Positions 61,516 through 64,000 of a stretch of 64,000 nucleotides of DNA are shown here, piece by piece. How positions within the stretch are numbered: position 1 is the stretch's first letter; each line of letters opens with the position of its first letter. The notes below the pieces were generated by a model. The model saw only the letters and a list, made by a program, of their open reading frames with translations, was not told where the DNA came from and did no database searches. The stretch comes from Paenibacillus sp. GP183 (GTDB lineage: Bacteria > Bacillota > Bacilli > Paenibacillales > NBRC-103111): contig NZ_FNSW01000001.1 of the NCBI RefSeq assembly GCF_900104695.1, positions 62,001 through 126,000 of the forward strand. Direction: 5' to 3'. Position numbers and translations under genes: made by a program.

Positions 61516-62417
61516 GCCAAAAGGCAAAATCGTTCAAATCCGGATTTGTATCGATCATCGGCAGGCCGAATGTGGGAAAATCCACGCTGATGAATCAAAT
61601 CATCGGCCAGAAGATTGCCATCATGTCAGATAAACCGCAGACGACCCGCAATAAGATTCATGGGGTATACTCAAGGGAACAAGGGCAGATCGTTTTTCTG
61701 GACACGCCCGGGATACATAAACCGACCTCAAAGCTCGGCGATTACATGATGAAGGTGGCGCAGGGCACCCTCGGTGAAGTCGACGCGATTTTATTTCTGA
61801 TCGATGTGGCAGAAGGCATTGGCGGCGGTGACCGTTTTATTATTGAACAATTAAAAAATGTTAAAACTCCCGTCATCCTAGTTTTAAACAAAATCGATCA
61901 GGTGCATCCGGAGGCGCTGCTGCCGATCATTGTGAAGTATAAAGATCTATACGACTTTGCCGAAATCGTACCCATATCCGCATTAAGCGGCAACAATGTG
62001 ACAACTCTGCTGGATCAAATTATTCGTTATTTACCGGAAGGTCCGCAGTATTACCCGGCCGATCAAGTGACTGATCATCCAGAGCAGTTTGTATGTGCGG
62101 AGCTGATCCGGGAGAAAATTCTCCATTTGACTCGAGAAGAGATCCCGCACTCCATAGCCGTGCAAATTGAAGACATGAAGGTTCAGGAAAATGGACTTGT
62201 CCGCATTTCGGCGGTTATTTTTGTGGAGCGTGATTCTCAAAAAGGGATCATTATAGGCAAGCAAGGTGCGCTGCTGAAAGAAATTGGGCAGAAAGCAAGA
62301 CATGATATCGAGGCGCTGCTGGGTTCCAAAACGTTCCTGGAATTGTGGGTCAAGGTTAAAAAAGATTGGCGAAATCAGGAAAGAGTATTGAAGGAACTTG
62401 GCTTCCGTAACGACTAA
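61512..62417 (+). CDS. era: GTPase Era
   Basis: Essential GTPase that binds 16S rRNA in 30S assembly. 301 residues: [17 protein letters not shown] (G1), [24 protein letters not shown] (G3), NKIDQV (G4), SALSGNN (G5), and the C-terminal KH domain with [15 protein letters not shown]. The start is GTG coupled to cdd. Normal length. Confidence 0.97.
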   Translation: MSQKAKSFKSGFVSIIGRPNVGKSTLMNQIIGQKIAIMSDKPQTTRNKIHGVYSREQGQIVFLDTPGIHKPTSKLGDYMMKVAQGTLGEVDAILFLIDVAEGIGGGDRFIIEQLKNVKTPVILVLNKIDQVHPEALLPIIVKYKDLYDFAEIVPISALSGNNVTTLLDQIIRYLPEGPQYYPADQVTDHPEQFVCAELIREKILHLTREEIPHSIAVQIEDMKVQENGLVRISAVIFVERDSQKGIIIGKQGALLKEIGQKARHDIEALLGSKTFLELWVKVKKDWRNQERVLKELGFRND

Positions 62418-62503
62418 CGAAGCTGTAACCAGTTATTGCTTTACATATATCCTGCTTGAGAGACCCAAACTAAAGTCATCATGTTCAGTGGGAGATGTTC
62501 TGC

Positions 62504-62650
62504 ATGAGAGATTTTACGTGGGAATTTTTTTCTAAAACGGGTGACCTGGATGCCTATTTACTGTATAAGCAGGTTTCGGGAGTGATCCGCATGGAGCCGG
62601 AAGGGCTCAAGGATGAGCAGGAAATCGAAGATCAGCCGGGCGGGACATAA
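62504..62650 (+). CDS. yqzL: YqzL-family small protein
   Basis: 48 residues beginning MRDFTWEFFSKTGDLDAYLL, matching the YqzL pattern (FTWxxFSxTGxxDxYLLxK), with a longer acidic tail. Located between era and recO, as in Bacillus. The start at 62504 has GGGAG about 9 bases upstream. Function unknown. Confidence 0.85.
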   Translation: MRDFTWEFFSKTGDLDAYLLYKQVSGVIRMEPEGLKDEQEIEDQPGGT

Positions 62651-62685
62651 ACCGTTTCTCCCTGCAGATCGCTGGGGGAAACGAT

Positions 62686-63435
62686 ATGCTGCGCAATGTT
62701 CAGGGGATCGTGCTCCGCAGCACGGACTACGGCGAAGGAAATAAAATCATCAGCTTGCTGACCGCGGAGCTTGGAAAGGTCAGTGTCATGGCCCGCGGCG
62801 CCAAAAAATCAAAGAGCCGCCATGCAGCAGTCACTCAGGTTTTCACCCATGCCGATTTTGTTTTTTTTAAACAAAAGGGGCATATGGGAACGCTGAATCA
62901 TGCTGATATCATAGAGGGACATCACGCTCTGCGGGAAGACTTGAGCAAATCCGCTTATTCGGCTTATTTAGTTGAAATGACGGACCGCATGCTTGGTGAT
63001 GAGGAAGGCAGCGCCTACATATTCGGGCAGCTTAAAGCGGGATTAAGCGCAATTGAAGACAATAAAGATATGCAAATTGTGATACATCTCTACGAGATGA
63101 AAATGTTTGAACTGGCGGGGTATTTGCCGGTCACTTCCAGCTGTGTCTCCTGCGGTGCCGAGGCTGATCTCGTCTCATTCAGTCCTTCCATGGGCGGGGT
63201 ACTGTGTATTCGCTGCAAGCATAAAGATCCTGTGAGCATTCCGGTTTCCGAAGGGACACTAAAGCTGCTTAAGCTTTTTCCCGTAATGGACATGAACCGT
63301 CTTGGAGCTGTTCAGGTCAAAACAGAGACTAAGGAACAACTTAAAGCTAGCATGAAAGCTTATATGGATACGCATATCGGGATTAACTGGAAATCAAGAG
63401 GTTTCATTGAACAAATGGACAAATACGGCATGTAA
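62686..63435 (+). CDS. recO: DNA repair protein RecO
   Basis: Loads RecA onto SSB-coated DNA in the RecFOR pathway. 249 residues: N-terminal OB fold (VQGIVLRSTDYGEGNKIISL, then KVSVMARGAKKSKSRHA), helical core and a four-cysteine zinc site (SSCVSCGAEADLVSFS, GGVLCIRCKH). The ATG is at 62686 behind GGGGGAAACG. It is followed by a terminator. Confidence 0.95.
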   Translation: MLRNVQGIVLRSTDYGEGNKIISLLTAELGKVSVMARGAKKSKSRHAAVTQVFTHADFVFFKQKGHMGTLNHADIIEGHHALREDLSKSAYSAYLVEMTDRMLGDEEGSAYIFGQLKAGLSAIEDNKDMQIVIHLYEMKMFELAGYLPVTSSCVSCGAEADLVSFSPSMGGVLCIRCKHKDPVSIPVSEGTLKLLKLFPVMDMNRLGAVQVKTETKEQLKASMKAYMDTHIGINWKSRGFIEQMDKYGM

Positions 63436-63446
63436 CGTATCTCGCT

Positions 63447-63481
63447 TTTATGTGTTTTTTGCATATCAGCGGGTTTTTTTA
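63447..63481 (+). terminator. Terminator-like hairpin after recO
   Basis: CGCT...TATGT, six T, then CATAT...AGCG pairing, followed by seven T. Confidence 0.5.
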
Positions 63482-63757
63482 TGCGTTCGATTCAAGAGCA
63501 GCGCACATACTTATGTCATATATGGAATCAGCCGATCATATTTTAAAAAGGTTAAAACTACAGGATTTGCGGGTAAATAAAAGGAAAGTCATGATTTCAG
63601 GACATTCCTGTATGCGTTCAGGCTAAATTTATGCAACCTATGCCAAATTCCTGCGTATTAATTTAGAATCAATCGTCACTTCTGAAGCAGGATTTTTTAT
63701 AACTTCATCGTATATAATAGTACGGCAGGAATTTGGGGAACTCGGGGGCTTTGGAAG
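63482..63757. other. Intergenic region before the YqxD-like gene
   Basis: No gene is seen. TATAAT at 63713-63718 could be the -10 box for the next gene, but no good -35 box sits 17 bases upstream. Several short inverted segments occur and nothing recognisable as a riboswitch. Confidence 0.4.
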
Positions 63758-64000
63758 ATGCAAGCAAGTAAAATTGTTGTAGACGCCGATGCCTGTCCTG
63801 TAAAAGCTGAAATCGTCAAAGCTGCCGGACAATATGGCGTTCAAGTACTCATGGTTGCTTCCTTTGACCATCGATTGAACGAAAGCGAAGGAGTAACCGT
63901 CGTACAAGTAGACCGCAGCGACCAATCCGTGGATCTGTACATTGCGAACCATCTCAAGGCAGGTGATATTCTGGTTACCCAGGATTTTGGTCTCGCTGCT
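63758..64000 (+). CDS. YqxD/YaiI (UPF0178, DUF188) family protein, 5' part
   Basis: The first 81 residues are present; the gene continues past the window end. It starts MQASKIVVDADACPVKAEIV and contains SFDHRLNESEGVTVVQVDRS and ILVTQDFGLAA, which match the DUF188 family (PIN-like fold with conserved Asp residues at DADACPV and TQDFGLA). Function unknown; the fold suggests a nuclease relative. The ATG follows GGAAG. Confidence 0.88.
   Translation, partial: MQASKIVVDADACPVKAEIVKAAGQYGVQVLMVASFDHRLNESEGVTVVQVDRSDQSVDLYIANHLKAGDILVTQDFGLAA

Overview
The window is a stretch of chromosome from an endospore-forming Firmicute, most likely Paenibacillus or a close relative. This rests on gene order and content: comER/comEA/comEB/comEC, gpr-spoIIP-yqxA-lepA-hemW-hrcA, grpE-dnaK-dnaJ, prmA-rsmE-mtaB, addB-addA, and rpsU-yqeY-nfeD-floA-(hyp)-yqfC-yqfD-phoH-pgpH-ybeY-dgkA-cdd-era-yqzL-recO. 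Strong AGGAGG-type ribosome binding sites, frequent TTG/GTG starts and a CIRCE operator agree. No rRNA, tRNA or CRISPR array was seen.

Layout. 1-8100: the 3' end of leuS, the late-competence cluster (comER reversed; comEC split by a one-base frameshift) and an ECF sigma/anti-sigma pair behind a TGAAAC-N16-CGTC promoter. 8100-12150: holA, rpsT, and a TetR regulator with a DoxX-like and an NmrA-like gene, tied together by four copies of one 18-bp operator. 12150-20720: gpr, an IS200/IS605 element carrying tnpA and tnpB, spoIIP, yqxA, lepA, hemW and an acetyltransferase. 20755-27235: a CIRCE-controlled heat-shock operon hrcA - archaeal-type chaperonin - grpE - dnaK - dnaJ. 27235-30200: two small genes and an IS that landed in the T-tract of a terminator. 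30200-38900: prmA, an M50 protease, rsmE, mtaB, a NUDIX hydrolase, deoC, a Na/Pi cotransporter, an RlmI-type methyltransferase, a probable type I toxin micropeptide and a HAD protein. 38980-46590: addB-addA. 46600-51710: a secreted unknown, a TetR-oxidoreductase fusion, an RsgA GTPase and a HIT protein. 51730-64000: the rpsU-to-recO run and the start of a YqxD/YaiI gene.

Most of the window is conserved housekeeping, competence, stress and sporulation chromosome. The most unusual items are the group II/III (thermosome-like) chaperonin between hrcA and grpE; the in-frame TetR/FAD-oxidoreductase fusion that keeps a perfect internal ribosome binding site; the 31-residue holin-like toxin gene with a consensus promoter and a possible 5'-3' mRNA pairing; the duplicated TetR operator/leader with a decayed gene copy; and a family of about 25-31 bp palindromes clustered at two intergenic sites 12 kb apart.
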